From the NCBI GenBank assembly GCA_937897495.1, contig CALCBL010000200.1, positions 1 through 7,001 of the forward strand: 7,001 nt of DNA, written 5' to 3'. The position numbers and the translations under genes were made by a program. This document shows positions 1 through 6,696 of this stretch, in pieces. The notes below the pieces were generated by a model that searched no databases, was not told where the DNA came from, and worked only from the letters and a program-made list of their open reading frames with translations. Origin of the DNA: an uncultured Burkholderiales bacterium. Lineage in GTDB: Bacteria; Pseudomonadota; Gammaproteobacteria; Burkholderiales; Burkholderiaceae_C. Within the stretch, counting starts at the first letter, position 1; each line of letters starts with the position of its first letter.

Positions 1-59
1 CTTCAATATGTTGAGCCTGTTCCAACGCCCACAATTTGGCCAGGCACGACATATTGAAG
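1..59. repeat. 11-bp perfect inverted repeat at the window edge
   Basis: CTTCAATATGT at 1-11 is the exact reverse complement of 49-59, with 37 bp between the arms. Because the left arm begins at base 1, its full length is unknown. The right arm lies in normal rpiA coding sequence, while the outer part of the left arm replaces what should be rpiA codons after GTGST. Only the ACA codon (9-11) fits both readings, so the junction shows about 3 nt of microhomology. Confidence 0.8.
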
Positions 60-101
60 CGCAGCCTGACCGACCAGGGCTTTGAGTTCGTCTTGATTCA
101 T
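1..101 (-). CDS. rpiA: Ribose-5-phosphate isomerase A, N-terminal fragment
   Basis: RpiA interconverts ribose 5-phosphate and ribulose 5-phosphate in the cytosolic pentose phosphate pathway. Reading leftward from the ATG at 101-99 gives [19 protein letters not shown], then [12 protein letters not shown]; this matches the family N-terminus, including the GTGST phosphate-binding loop at residues 27-31. Right after that loop, where RpiA should continue for roughly 190 more residues, the frame reads Tyr and then TGA (positions 3-5). The last bases, 1-8, do not look like RpiA and are part of an inverted repeat with 49-59. The gene is therefore either truncated by a real rearrangement or broken by an assembly artefact at the window edge; I favour the artefact. 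No clear Shine-Dalgarno sequence precedes the ATG. The gene diverges from pyrD across 43 bp. Confidence 0.85.
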
Positions 102-144
102 AGGGTTTATTTGAGACAATGCTTGAATTGAATGAGATTATCCA
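102..144. promoter_or_regulatory. Short divergent spacer between rpiA and pyrD
   Basis: These 43 bp must carry the translation signals, and probably the promoters, of both divergent genes. TTGAGA at 111-116 could be a plus-strand -35 box, but no convincing -10 follows at 17 bp. GAG at 134-136 is a weak Shine-Dalgarno candidate 8 nt before the pyrD ATG. If pyrD has a promoter here its leader must be very short, or its promoter lies inside rpiA. Confidence 0.35.
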
Positions 145-1191
145 ATGTCCCTGAACCTTTACCCACTGGCGCGCACCTTTTTATTCAACTTAGATCCTGA
201 GACGGCCCACGATCTCACCTTGAATCAGTTGGCCCAGACGCAAAATACATTTCTGGACCGGGCCTATCGACAGCCTTGGATTGCCGACCCCGTTCAATTG
301 GCTGGCCTTACTTTTCCCAATCGCGTGGGCATGGCGGCAGGACTTGATAAAAATGCAAGATGCATAGATGGCCTAGGTGCCATGGGCTTTGGTTTTGTTG
401 AGGTGGGCACAGTCACGCCTTTGCCGCAGCCAGGTAACGACAAGCCTCGCATGTTCAGACTGGCAGGCGCCAAGGCTTTGATCAACCGACTGGGTTTTAA
501 CAACCAGGGGCTCGATGCGTTCGTGGCCAATGTGAAAAAATCAAAGTTCAGAAGTCAAGGCCGATTGCTGGGCTTGAACATTGGCAAGAACGCAAGCACC
601 CCCATTGAACGGGCCACCGACGATTACCTCATTGGTTTGAGTGGTGTGTATGAGCATGCCGACTATGTGACAGTCAACATCTCTAGTCCCAACACCAAGA
701 ACCTGCGCTCCTTGCAAACCGATGAGGCACTCGACCAACTTTTGTCTGCCTTGAATGAGCGCAAAAAGGCATTGGCAGACACCCATCAAAAACGCGTGCC
801 TGTCTTTCTCAAAATAGCCCCCGACTTAGACGATGCGCAGGTCGCCGTCATTGCCCAAAGTCTTGTTAAACACCAAATGGATGGCGTGATTGCCACCAAC
901 ACAACCTTGTCTAGAGATGCAGTGAAAGGCATGCCGCACTGTGATGAAGCCGGTGGCTTGTCGGGCTCGCCTGTTTTGGCGGGAAGCAACCGCGTCATTC
1001 GCTTGTTGCGTCAGCACCTCGGCCCACAGTTTCCCATCGTTGGCGTGGGCGGTATTTTGAGTGGCTACGATGCCGTCAGCAAAATTGAGGCGGGCGCCGA
1101 TGTCGTGCAAATTTACACAGGTCTCATTTACAAAGGACCTGCCTTGGTTCATGAAGTGGCCAAGGCACTGAAGCAGATCTCTCAGGGTTAA
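145..1191 (+). CDS. pyrD: Dihydroorotate dehydrogenase (quinone), class 2
   Basis: PyrD oxidises dihydroorotate to orotate, the fourth step of UMP synthesis, passing electrons through FMN to membrane quinone. At 348 aa it has the normal class 2 length. The N-terminal helical part (about 1-40, starting [19 protein letters not shown]) is the membrane-associated quinone-entry domain; an (alpha/beta)8 FMN barrel follows. Visible motifs are GLDKN at 66-70, the [15 protein letters not shown] stretch at 88-102, and NISSPNT at 178-184, where Ser181 aligns with the catalytic serine of class 2 enzymes. KIAPD at 223-227, TNTT at 251-254, and the FMN-phosphate motifs VGVGGI (299-304) and YTGLIYKGP (324-332) are also intact. 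The start matches the family N-terminus. It converges with the FAD oxidoreductase gene, leaving 13 bp and no recognisable terminator between the stops. Confidence 0.97.
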   Translation: MSLNLYPLARTFLFNLDPETAHDLTLNQLAQTQNTFLDRAYRQPWIADPVQLAGLTFPNRVGMAAGLDKNARCIDGLGAMGFGFVEVGTVTPLPQPGNDKPRMFRLAGAKALINRLGFNNQGLDAFVANVKKSKFRSQGRLLGLNIGKNASTPIERATDDYLIGLSGVYEHADYVTVNISSPNTKNLRSLQTDEALDQLLSALNERKKALADTHQKRVPVFLKIAPDLDDAQVAVIAQSLVKHQMDGVIATNTTLSRDAVKGMPHCDEAGGLSGSPVLAGSNRVIRLLRQHLGPQFPIVGVGGILSGYDAVSKIEAGADVVQIYTGLIYKGPALVHEVAKALKQISQG

Positions 1192-1204
1192 GGGCTGACC
1201 AAGC

Positions 1205-2326
1205 TCAGTGTTTCAGGGCCTGCGAAACTTCATTGGCAATGGCCAAGGAACTGGTCAGACCAGGAGATTCAATGCCCAGCAAGTGAACCAATCCAGGCAC
1301 GCCATGTGACGCTGGCCCCATGATGCAAAAGTCGGCCGCCTTCTCATGGGGCGCATTGATTTTGGGCCGAATGCCGGCATACGAAGGCATCAGAGCGCCA
1401 TCTTTGAGGCCAGGCCAATATTTGCGAACCTCGGCATAAAAAGCATCACCTCGGCTGGGGTTGACACTCAAATCATCGGGCGATTCGACCCACTCCACGT
1501 CGGGTCCAAACTTGGCTTGGCCTGCCATGTCCAAAGTTAAGTGCACACCCAAACCTGCCGCCTCTGGAACCGGGTAAATCAATCTTGAAAAGGGCGATCT
1601 TCCCGTGAGGCTGAAATAGTTGCCCTTGGCGTAATAAGCCAGAGGCAGTGGCGCCAAATTGGATCCCGCAAACTGACGCGCAACCTGCGGGGCAATCAGT
1701 CCCGTTGAATTAATCACTTGGTCGGCTAAGAGTTCTGTGCCATCTGCAGTGCAAACAATGAACTGCGTTTGTCCCGCCTCGTGCACAACTTGGGCCGACA
1801 AAAATTGAGAATTGAGGGCCAACATGCCGCCTGCATTTTCAAAATCGCCCAAGTAACTCAGCATCAAGGCATGGCTGTCAATAATGCCTGTGCCAGGAGA
1901 CCACAACGCGGCCTCACATTGCAAGGCCGGCTCCATGGCCTGCGCTTGGGTTGCAGACAACAAGCTCAATTGATCGGCGCCCAAAACGCCATTGGCATCG
2001 GCCTTGGCTTGAATGGAAGCCAATTGGGCAACTTGGGATGCAGAGGTGGCCACGATCAATTTACCGCACTGTTTGTGGGGAATGTGGCGTTCTTGGCAAT
2101 AGCTGTACAGCAATTTTCGGCCATGTACGCAAAGTTTGGCTTTGAAGGAGCCCTCGGGGTAGTAAATGCCTGCGTGAATGACTTCGCTGTTGCGCGAGCT
2201 GGTGCCTGTGCCAAAAGCATCTGCCGCCTCCAAGAGCAGCACCTCACGGCCTTCAAGTGCCAACTGACGTGCCACGGCCAAGCCCACCACGCCGGCTCCT
2301 AAAACAAGGGTTTGAATTCGATCCAT
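1205..2326 (-). CDS. LhgO-like NAD(P)/FAD-dependent oxidoreductase (DAO fold)
   Basis: This is a 373-aa flavoprotein of the D-amino-acid-oxidase fold, related to L-2-hydroxyglutarate oxidase/dehydrogenase. The dinucleotide-binding loop GAGVVG is at residues 10-15, followed by a beta strand ending in Glu33 (LLLEAAD), which should hold the FAD ribose. The stretch [19 protein letters not shown] (42-60) and the following FKAKLCVHG are the L2HGDH-type signature. STGL at 207-210 fits the second FAD strand, and the C-terminal GIRPKI (318-323) and [14 protein letters not shown] (351-364) close the FAD site. There is no signal peptide, so it is probably cytosolic. It is somewhat shorter than characterised LhgO proteins (about 400 aa or more), and Glu48 in NSEV lies where many of those have Gly, so the substrate is unproven; oxidation of a 2-hydroxyacid is a reasonable guess. 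The start has only a weak GAGA upstream. It diverges from the SDR gene. Confidence 0.85.
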   Translation of the reverse strand: MDRIQTLVLGAGVVGLAVARQLALEGREVLLLEAADAFGTGTSSRNSEVIHAGIYYPEGSFKAKLCVHGRKLLYSYCQERHIPHKQCGKLIVATSASQVAQLASIQAKADANGVLGADQLSLLSATQAQAMEPALQCEAALWSPGTGIIDSHALMLSYLGDFENAGGMLALNSQFLSAQVVHEAGQTQFIVCTADGTELLADQVINSTGLIAPQVARQFAGSNLAPLPLAYYAKGNYFSLTGRSPFSRLIYPVPEAAGLGVHLTLDMAGQAKFGPDVEWVESPDDLSVNPSRGDAFYAEVRKYWPGLKDGALMPSYAGIRPKINAPHEKAADFCIMGPASHGVPGLVHLLGIESPGLTSSLAIANEVSQALKH

Positions 2327-2390
2327 GCCCTATTCTCGCTGACACACGCACGACAGTTCAAATGGATTCTTGCAGGCAAACTACTTTTTT

Positions 2391-2396
2391 TAAAAT
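2391..2396 (+). promoter_or_regulatory. Candidate -10 box for the SDR gene
   Basis: TAAAAT matches the sigma-70 -10 consensus at five of six positions and lies about 25 nt before the SDR start codon, in the 94-bp divergent spacer. The best upstream -35 resemblance is TTGCAG at 2370-2375, but its 15-bp spacing is short, so this is only a candidate. I found no convincing promoter for the opposite gene in this spacer. Confidence 0.35.
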
Positions 2397-2420
2397 CAAG
2401 CCAATCCACCAAGGAGCCCC

Positions 2421-3182
2421 ATGAAGCTGTTCAACTTACACAACAAAGTGGCCATTGTCACAGGCGCCAGTCGAGGCATAGGCCGATCCATCGCCTTTCA
2501 GTTGGCGCGGGCCGGCGCCAAGGTCGTGATCTCAAGCCGAAAGCAAGAAGCCTGTGAGGCCGTGGTCAAGGAAATTGAAGCGGAAGGCGGCACGGCCATG
2601 GCCATCAGCGCCAGCATTGCCATCAAAGAACAGCTGCAGAACTTGGTGCAAAAAACCCGCGATGCTTGGGGCCCCATTGACATCTTGGTTTGCAATGCCG
2701 CCAGCAACCCCTACTATGGCCCCACCACGGGCATGAGCGATGAAATCTTTAACAAGGTCATGCACAACAACGTTCTGTCAAGCTCGTGGCTCTGCACCAT
2801 GGTCTATCCGGACATGAAAGCTCAAAGGGATGGCGCCATTGTGCTGGTCTCGTCGGTGGGCGGCTTGCATGGTTCAGCGGTCATTGGCGCTTACAACATT
2901 TCCAAAGCCGCCGACATGCAATTGGCTCGCAACTTGGCGGTGGAATGGGGACCCGACAACATCCGCGTCAATTGCATCGCACCAGGCCTCATTCGAACGG
3001 CCTTTGCCAAGGCCTTGACAGACGACCCCGTGAAAGCGGGCATGGTCGAAAATGAAACGCCCCTGCGCCGAATTGGCGAGCCAGATGACATTGGCGGTAT
3101 TGCGGTTCTCTTGGCCAGCGCCGCTGGCAAGTACATCACCGGTCAAACCATTGTGGCCGATGGCGGCATGATGATTAGATGA
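2421..3182 (+). CDS. Classical SDR-family NAD(P)-dependent oxidoreductase
   Basis: This is a 253-aa short-chain dehydrogenase/reductase with a single Rossmann domain and every classical motif. The cofactor loop TGASRGIG is at 14-21, NAAS at 92-95, the helix-4 Asn at about 117, catalytic Ser145 (VSSVGG), and YNISK at 158-162 giving Tyr158 and Lys162. IAPGLIRT at 186-193 follows, and the C-terminal GQTIVADGG (241-249) is typical of FabG/DHRS4-like enzymes. Ser39-Arg40 after the second strand (VVISSR) suggests a preference for NADP(H), by family rule. The substrate cannot be read from the sequence; FabG itself is possible but less likely, since there are no fab neighbours. AAGGAG at 2411-2416 is a strong ribosome binding site 4 nt before the ATG and fixes the start. 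It is a single-gene unit, diverging from the FAD oxidoreductase and ending in its own terminator. Confidence 0.9.
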   Translation: MKLFNLHNKVAIVTGASRGIGRSIAFQLARAGAKVVISSRKQEACEAVVKEIEAEGGTAMAISASIAIKEQLQNLVQKTRDAWGPIDILVCNAASNPYYGPTTGMSDEIFNKVMHNNVLSSSWLCTMVYPDMKAQRDGAIVLVSSVGGLHGSAVIGAYNISKAADMQLARNLAVEWGPDNIRVNCIAPGLIRTAFAKALTDDPVKAGMVENETPLRRIGEPDDIGGIAVLLASAAGKYITGQTIVADGGMMIR

Positions 3183-3196
3183 TCTGATTTTTCAAC

Positions 3197-3234
3197 AAAA
3201 AAGCCCAGGGCAATGCACTGGGCTATTTTTTTTT
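3197..3234. terminator. Rho-independent terminator, probably bidirectional
   Basis: AGCCCAG (3202-3208) pairs with CTGGGCT (3218-3224), and an inner GC/GC pair can form inside the loop. Nine T residues follow at 3226-3234 and six A residues precede at 3197-3202. On the plus strand this ends the SDR transcript 14 nt after its stop codon; on the minus strand the A run becomes a T run after the hairpin, so the same element can end the sodB transcript. Confidence 0.9.
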
Positions 3235-3278
3235 AACAAGGGTGGTATCAGAAACGACTGATTCCACCCTGAGTTCAA

Positions 3279-3860
3279 TTAAGCAAAATTGGCTTCTGCA
3301 AAAGACCAATTGACCAATTTGTCCAGAAAAGTCTCAACAAACTTGGGGCGCATGTTGCGGTAGTCGATGTAGTAGGCGTGCTCCCATACGTCTACAGTCA
3401 ACAGGGCTTTGTCGCCCGTTGTCAAAGGTGTGCCTGCGGCGCCCATGTTGACGATGTCAACGCTGCCGTCAGCTTTCTTGACCAACCAAGTCCAACCTGA
3501 ACCAAAATTGCCCACAGCGCTTTTTACGAAAGCTTCTTTGAAAGCAGCATAAGAGCCAAATTTGGCGTTGATGGCAGCTGCCAGAGCACCGGTGGGCTCG
3601 CCACCGCCATGAGGCTTCATGCAATTCCAGAAGAAGGTGTGGTTCCAGATTTGAGCAGAGTTGTTGTAAATACCGCCGCTGGATTTCTTGATGATTTCTT
3701 CCAAAGACATTGATTCGAACTCAGTGCCTTTTTGTAAATTGTTCAAATTCACAACGTAAGCATTGTGGTGCTTGCCGTGGTGAAATTCCAAAGTTTCTTG
3801 GCTGTAGTTGGGAGCCAATGCGTCAATGGCATAGGGCAATGCTGGCAGGGTGTGTTCCAT
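3279..3860 (-). CDS. sodB: Iron superoxide dismutase
   Basis: SodB dismutates superoxide to oxygen and hydrogen peroxide in the cytoplasm. At 193 aa it has the same length as the E. coli enzyme and aligns with it throughout. The four metal ligands are visible: His27 (EFHHGKHH), His74 (IWNHTFFWN), and Asp157 and His161 (DVWEHAYY). Gln70 just before WNH, together with AAGTPLT at 141-147 in place of the MnSOD glutamine region, points to iron rather than manganese. GSGWTWL (120-126) and the C-terminal DYRNMRPKF are also intact. There is no signal peptide. GAGGAA (plus-strand 3864-3869) is the ribosome binding site just upstream of the ATG. The gene lies 128 bp downstream of xseA on the same strand with its own promoter candidate, and shares a terminator with the convergent SDR gene. 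Confidence 0.98.
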   Translation of the reverse strand: MEHTLPALPYAIDALAPNYSQETLEFHHGKHHNAYVVNLNNLQKGTEFESMSLEEIIKKSSGGIYNNSAQIWNHTFFWNCMKPHGGGEPTGALAAAINAKFGSYAAFKEAFVKSAVGNFGSGWTWLVKKADGSVDIVNMGAAGTPLTTGDKALLTVDVWEHAYYIDYRNMRPKFVETFLDKLVNWSFAEANFA

Positions 3861-3898
3861 GAGTTCCTCGTTAAAGTGCAGTAAAAATCCAATCGGCT

Positions 3899-3927
3899 AT
3901 TGTAGGTCGATCGGCTTTGCTTGTCTG
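3899..3927 (-). promoter_or_regulatory. Candidate sigma-70 promoter of sodB
   Basis: On the minus strand CAGACA (3922-3927, four of six -35 matches) is followed after exactly 17 bp by TACAAT (3899-3904, five of six -10 matches). Transcription would start near 3892, giving a leader of roughly 30 nt that contains the GAGGAA ribosome binding site. It suggests sodB is expressed independently of xseA. I see no obvious operator palindrome over it. Confidence 0.6.
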
Positions 3928-3950
3928 TGAATTCCATGCAATAGGCACAG

Positions 3951-3997
3951 CATGTCTGGGGTTGACATGGGGCCCTCTAGTCAAAGCGCTATTTGAC
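3951..3997 (-). other. Two small hairpins at the xseA end, no T tract
   Basis: GTCAAATAGCGCTTTGAC on the minus strand (3980-3997) is a perfect 6-bp stem whose loop contains the xseA stop codon TAG. A second 6-bp stem, CATGTC with GACATG (3951-3956 and 3964-3969), follows. Neither is followed by a run of T, so they are not a standard intrinsic terminator. They may slow decay or contribute to factor-dependent termination, or may be chance. Confidence 0.3.
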
Positions 3998-5305
3998 TTG
4001 CAGATTCACTTGCCCATCGGCCAAGCTGGCCGTGACGGATTGGTTCGCTTGAAAGTCACTGACATGCGTGAGGGCCCGGCCCTTGTCATCGGTTAGCCAT
4101 GCATAACCACGCTCCAAAACCAAGTGCGGGTCGAGCAGCCCCAATCGGGTGCCCATGTTCAAGTTGCGCTGCTGGTGCAACTGAAGGTTTTGCTGAAGAA
4201 GCCTTGGCAAATGTTCTGAATGTCTAGAAAGCATTTGCTTTTGGGCTTGTACCTGCGATTTAAATCCGTATTGGAGCGACTGGTGCATGCGCATCAATCG
4301 AGCGGTTTGATCCTTCAACCGGCTCGATGGGCGGCCTAGCCGATTGGCAACCCAGTCTAGCCTTTGGCTCATGCGGTCTAGGTGGGTGGTCAGCGCATCG
4401 GCAAGTGCCTTTTGCAGAAGCTGGCAATCGGCCAAAAGCTGAGCGCCTTCGGTCGCAACCAATTCGGCTGCAGCTGTTGGCGTAGGCGCTCGCAAGTCGG
4501 CAACAAAGTCTGTCAAAGTGAAATCGGTTTCGTGGCCAACGCCTGAAATGATGGGAATGGGACAAGACGCCACAGCCCTTACCAAGGCTTCGTCATTGAA
4601 GGCCCACAAATCTTCCATCGAACCACCACCGCGAACCATCAAGATGACATCGATCGACAGGGGCATCGCGGAAAAATTAGGCGATGAGTTGGGCAATGCC
4701 TGGGGCAACTGCCCCTGCCAACTGACCAACTTTTTCAAACTTTGCAGCAACTCTGAAGGGGCGTTGATGCCTTGTACCGAAGCCGGCGCCACGATCACAG
4801 GAATATGGGGCACACGTCTTTGCAATGCGCTGACAACGTCATGCAAAGCAGCTGCGCCCAGTGAAGTAATGACACCAATGGCTCGTGGTTGAGCGGGAAT
4901 ATCTCGTTTGCGCGAAGCATCAAACAGGCCCTCGGCTTCCAAGTTGGCTTTGAGTTTTAAAAACTGCGCGAACAAATCACCCTGACCTGCTCTTTGCATG
5001 GTTTCCACAACCAACTGCAAATCTCCCCGCGCTTCATACACCCCCAGCTTGCCTCTAAGCTCCACCATTTCGCCATCTTTCGGCATGAAACCTAAAGCAC
5101 TGGCGGCCCTTTTGAACATGGCACAGCGTATTTGCCCGCTCTCATCCTTGAGATTGAAATAACAATGGCCACTGGCCGCCCTTGAGAAGCCAGATATCTC
5201 CCCCTTGACCGCCACAGGATTGAACCTGGCATTCAAGGTGTCAGCAATTGCAAGGCAAAGTGCCCCAACCGACCAAACACGTGGCTCAGAATCTATTCGC
5301 GTCAT
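3989..5305 (-). CDS. xseA: Exodeoxyribonuclease VII large subunit
   Basis: XseA is the catalytic subunit of exonuclease VII, which with several XseB subunits degrades single-stranded DNA from both ends during repair. The 438 aa divide into an N-terminal OB fold (about 8-108, with GEISGFSRAASGHCYFNLKD), a catalytic domain (about 135-330) and a coiled-coil C-terminal region (about 285-380) ending in the conserved DPHLVLERGYAW (392-403). Residues aligning with the E. coli essential set are Asp156, Arg225 (VRGGGS), His258 (GVGHETD) and Asp261. DLRAPTPTAAAE (270-281) is intact. Compared with E. coli numbering there are about 19 extra residues between Asp156 and Arg225, around 195-216. AAGG (plus-strand 5313-5316) lies 7 nt upstream of the ATG and supports this start. 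xseB is not in the window. Confidence 0.96.
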   Translation of the reverse strand: MTRIDSEPRVWSVGALCLAIADTLNARFNPVAVKGEISGFSRAASGHCYFNLKDESGQIRCAMFKRAASALGFMPKDGEMVELRGKLGVYEARGDLQLVVETMQRAGQGDLFAQFLKLKANLEAEGLFDASRKRDIPAQPRAIGVITSLGAAALHDVVSALQRRVPHIPVIVAPASVQGINAPSELLQSLKKLVSWQGQLPQALPNSSPNFSAMPLSIDVILMVRGGGSMEDLWAFNDEALVRAVASCPIPIISGVGHETDFTLTDFVADLRAPTPTAAAELVATEGAQLLADCQLLQKALADALTTHLDRMSQRLDWVANRLGRPSSRLKDQTARLMRMHQSLQYGFKSQVQAQKQMLSRHSEHLPRLLQQNLQLHQQRNLNMGTRLGLLDPHLVLERGYAWLTDDKGRALTHVSDFQANQSVTASLADGQVNLQVK

Positions 5306-5615
5306 GAAAAAACCTTATTTTTCGCGGTTCGCAGGGCCATATTAGTTGCAAGAGCTTGTCTTTTCTGGGTCAATCCATCCACAGCTTGCAATCTACTTGC
5401 ATTGCGCCCTGACAGTGCCGCCCTAACAGGCATGGGGAGATGTAAGCCATTGATTTAATTACAAAATTTACTGTCTAAAAAATGGGCAACGGAATAAAGC
5501 CCAGCATTCATGCGGTTTACAAGCCTGCATGTGCCATGTTCTTCACAAAGTTATCCACAGAAATGAAGAACAATTTGATCGGCCATAATCAAAACTGAAA
5601 CCAGAAGTAGAAAGA
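5306..5615. promoter_or_regulatory. 310-bp divergent spacer between xseA and exbB
   Basis: No gene is supported here; reading frames are short and unlike known proteins. The spacer must carry the promoters of xseA (leftward) and the exbB operon (rightward). For exbB, CATAAT at 5584-5589 is a five-of-six -10 match, but the -35 position (about 5561-5566) is poor and lies in an inverted repeat. On the minus strand a 5-bp stem TGGGC/GCCCA (5483-5503) is followed by six T (5477-5482), a weak terminator-like shape. I found no convincing xseA promoter. Confidence 0.5.
5537..5572. promoter_or_regulatory. DnaA-box match inside a 9-bp inverted repeat
   Basis: TGTTCTTCA (5537-5545) and TGAAGAACA (5564-5572) are perfect inverted arms separated by 18 bp. 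TTATCCACA at 5551-5559, an exact match to the strong DnaA box consensus, lies almost exactly in the centre. A 7/9 match, CCATCCACA, is at 5375-5383. The right arm covers the -35 position of the candidate exbB promoter, so the element could be an operator, by inference only. Confidence 0.55.
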
Positions 5616-6239
5616 TTGATTTTGTACAGCATCATACAAGCAGCAGGCTGGCCCATATGGCCGCTCATTGCGTGCTCTATCTTTGCGCTCGCCATCATTT
5701 TGGAGCGCCTCTATGCCTTGCAAACCAACAAGGTCTTGCCTGAGCAGGCTTTGCAACGCGCCATCGACAGTACCCAACAGGGTTTCCCTAGCGACTCAAG
5801 CATCCAAGAAATAGCCAAAATGGGCGCTGTTGGGCCAGTGTTTGCAAGCGGCTTACAAACACTGTCTCTCAACCCCAATGCCAGCCACCAAGATGTTCGC
5901 GAGAGCATGGAAATGGAAGGTCGGATGGCGGCGCAAGGTTTAGAGCGCTACCTGACCGCCTTGGCCACATTGGCTTCTGCATCTCCCTTATTGGGTTTGT
6001 TGGGCACTGTGGTTGGCATGATTGAGCTGTTTGGAATACAAACTCCCGGACAACAACAGCCTACAGAACTGGCGCATGGCATATCCGTAGCGCTCTACAA
6101 CACGGCACTCGGCCTGATGGTTGCAATTCCATGCCTCATGGCGTGGCGTTTCTTCAAGTCCAAAGTAGACCGTTTGGTTTTGCAGATGGAATGGGCTTCT
6201 GAACGGTTTGCCAGACATTTGGCAGCCATGCGTGACTAA
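5616..6239 (+). CDS. exbB: ExbB/TolQ-family proton channel subunit
   Basis: ExbB forms, with ExbD, the inner-membrane proton-driven motor that energises TonB-dependent outer-membrane transport; no tonB is visible here, so the partner is unknown. The 207-aa protein has three membrane segments at about 13-33, 118-140 and 155-178, with a cytoplasmic loop between the first two. LLGLLGTVVGMIELFG (125-140) and ISVALYNTALGLMVAIP (156-172) are the MotA/TolQ/ExbB core; Thr131 and Thr163 align with the conserved pore threonines. Val158 lies where E. coli ExbB has a Glu. The start is not certain: there is no ATG near the N-terminus, and TTG at 5616 and TTG at 5622 are both in frame with weak purine-rich upstream stretches. 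The family start fits either. It is first in an exbB-exbD-lpxK operon. Confidence 0.93.
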   Translation: MILYSIIQAAGWPIWPLIACSIFALAIILERLYALQTNKVLPEQALQRAIDSTQQGFPSDSSIQEIAKMGAVGPVFASGLQTLSLNPNASHQDVRESMEMEGRMAAQGLERYLTALATLASASPLLGLLGTVVGMIELFGIQTPGQQQPTELAHGISVALYNTALGLMVAIPCLMAWRFFKSKVDRLVLQMEWASERFARHLAAMRD

Positions 6240-6263
6240 AAACAATCTTCGAATGAGTTCATT

Positions 6264-6686
6264 TTGAAATTTAAAAAGAACACGGCCATTGAACCCGACA
6301 TCAATTTGATTCCCTTCATTGATGTGCTTTTGGTTGTTCTCATTTTCTTAATGCTCACCACCACTTGGTCGCGGTTCAATGAGATGAATGTCAGCTTGCC
6401 TGCTGCCAATGCTCAGGGCTCGACAGACGCCACACCGTCTTGGGTGGTGGTTGTCAATTCGCAAGGCACTTATGCCGTCAACGGCGCCAAAATTGAAGGG
6501 CGTACTTTGCAAGACATCAGCACGGCCTTGGCTGGACTGCGCAAAACTGACGCGGCACTGATCATCAAAGCCGATGCATCAGCCAGCCACCAATCGGTGG
6601 TCAATGTGTTGGAGGCTGCCCGAATGAATGGTGTTGTCAAAATAGCATTTGCAACTCAAAATTCCTCGCAAGCCAACAAGCCTTGA
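6264..6686 (+). CDS. exbD: ExbD/TolR-family proton channel subunit
   Basis: ExbD sits inside the ExbB pentamer pore and couples proton flow to the periplasmic part of the transport machinery. The 140-aa protein has a short cytoplasmic tail, NLIPFIDVLLVVLIFLML as a single membrane segment (about 14-34) with Asp20 as the expected proton-carrying residue, and a periplasmic domain (about 40-140) containing IIKADASASHQSVVNVLEAAR, the usual ExbD/TolR fold. The start codon read here is TTG, 24 nt after the exbB stop and in the same frame as exbB; only a weak GAG (6255-6257) precedes it. An ATG at 6253 is in a different frame and stops after four codons, so it is not the start. Pairing with exbB and the lpxK neighbour supports the assignment. 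Confidence 0.94.
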   Translation: MKFKKNTAIEPDINLIPFIDVLLVVLIFLMLTTTWSRFNEMNVSLPAANAQGSTDATPSWVVVVNSQGTYAVNGAKIEGRTLQDISTALAGLRKTDAALIIKADASASHQSVVNVLEAARMNGVVKIAFATQNSSQANKP

Positions 6687-6696
6687 ACAACCCATC

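Noticed and set aside
138..146. TTATCCAAT at the pyrD start, resembling a DnaA box
   Set aside because: It matches only seven of nine positions and overlaps the start codon, with no second box or symmetry nearby.
1769..2302. Long open frame (177 codons) on the plus strand opposite the FAD oxidoreductase gene
   Set aside because: It lies wholly antisense to a well-supported gene, its product has no recognisable domain, and it is an expected by-product of the codon usage of the real gene.
4518..4892. 124-codon open frame antisense to xseA
   Set aside because: It overlaps the conserved catalytic domain of xseA, and its translation shows no family resemblance.
5346..5391. 7-bp inverted repeat TTGCAAG/CTTGCAA upstream of xseA
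   Set aside because: The stem is short with a 32-bp spacer and has no match to a promoter position or known operator; it is compatible with chance.
6253..6267. Four-codon ATG minigene whose TGA overlaps the exbD TTG start
   Set aside because: It could suggest a coupling leader, but it has no Shine-Dalgarno sequence and such short frames are common by chance.
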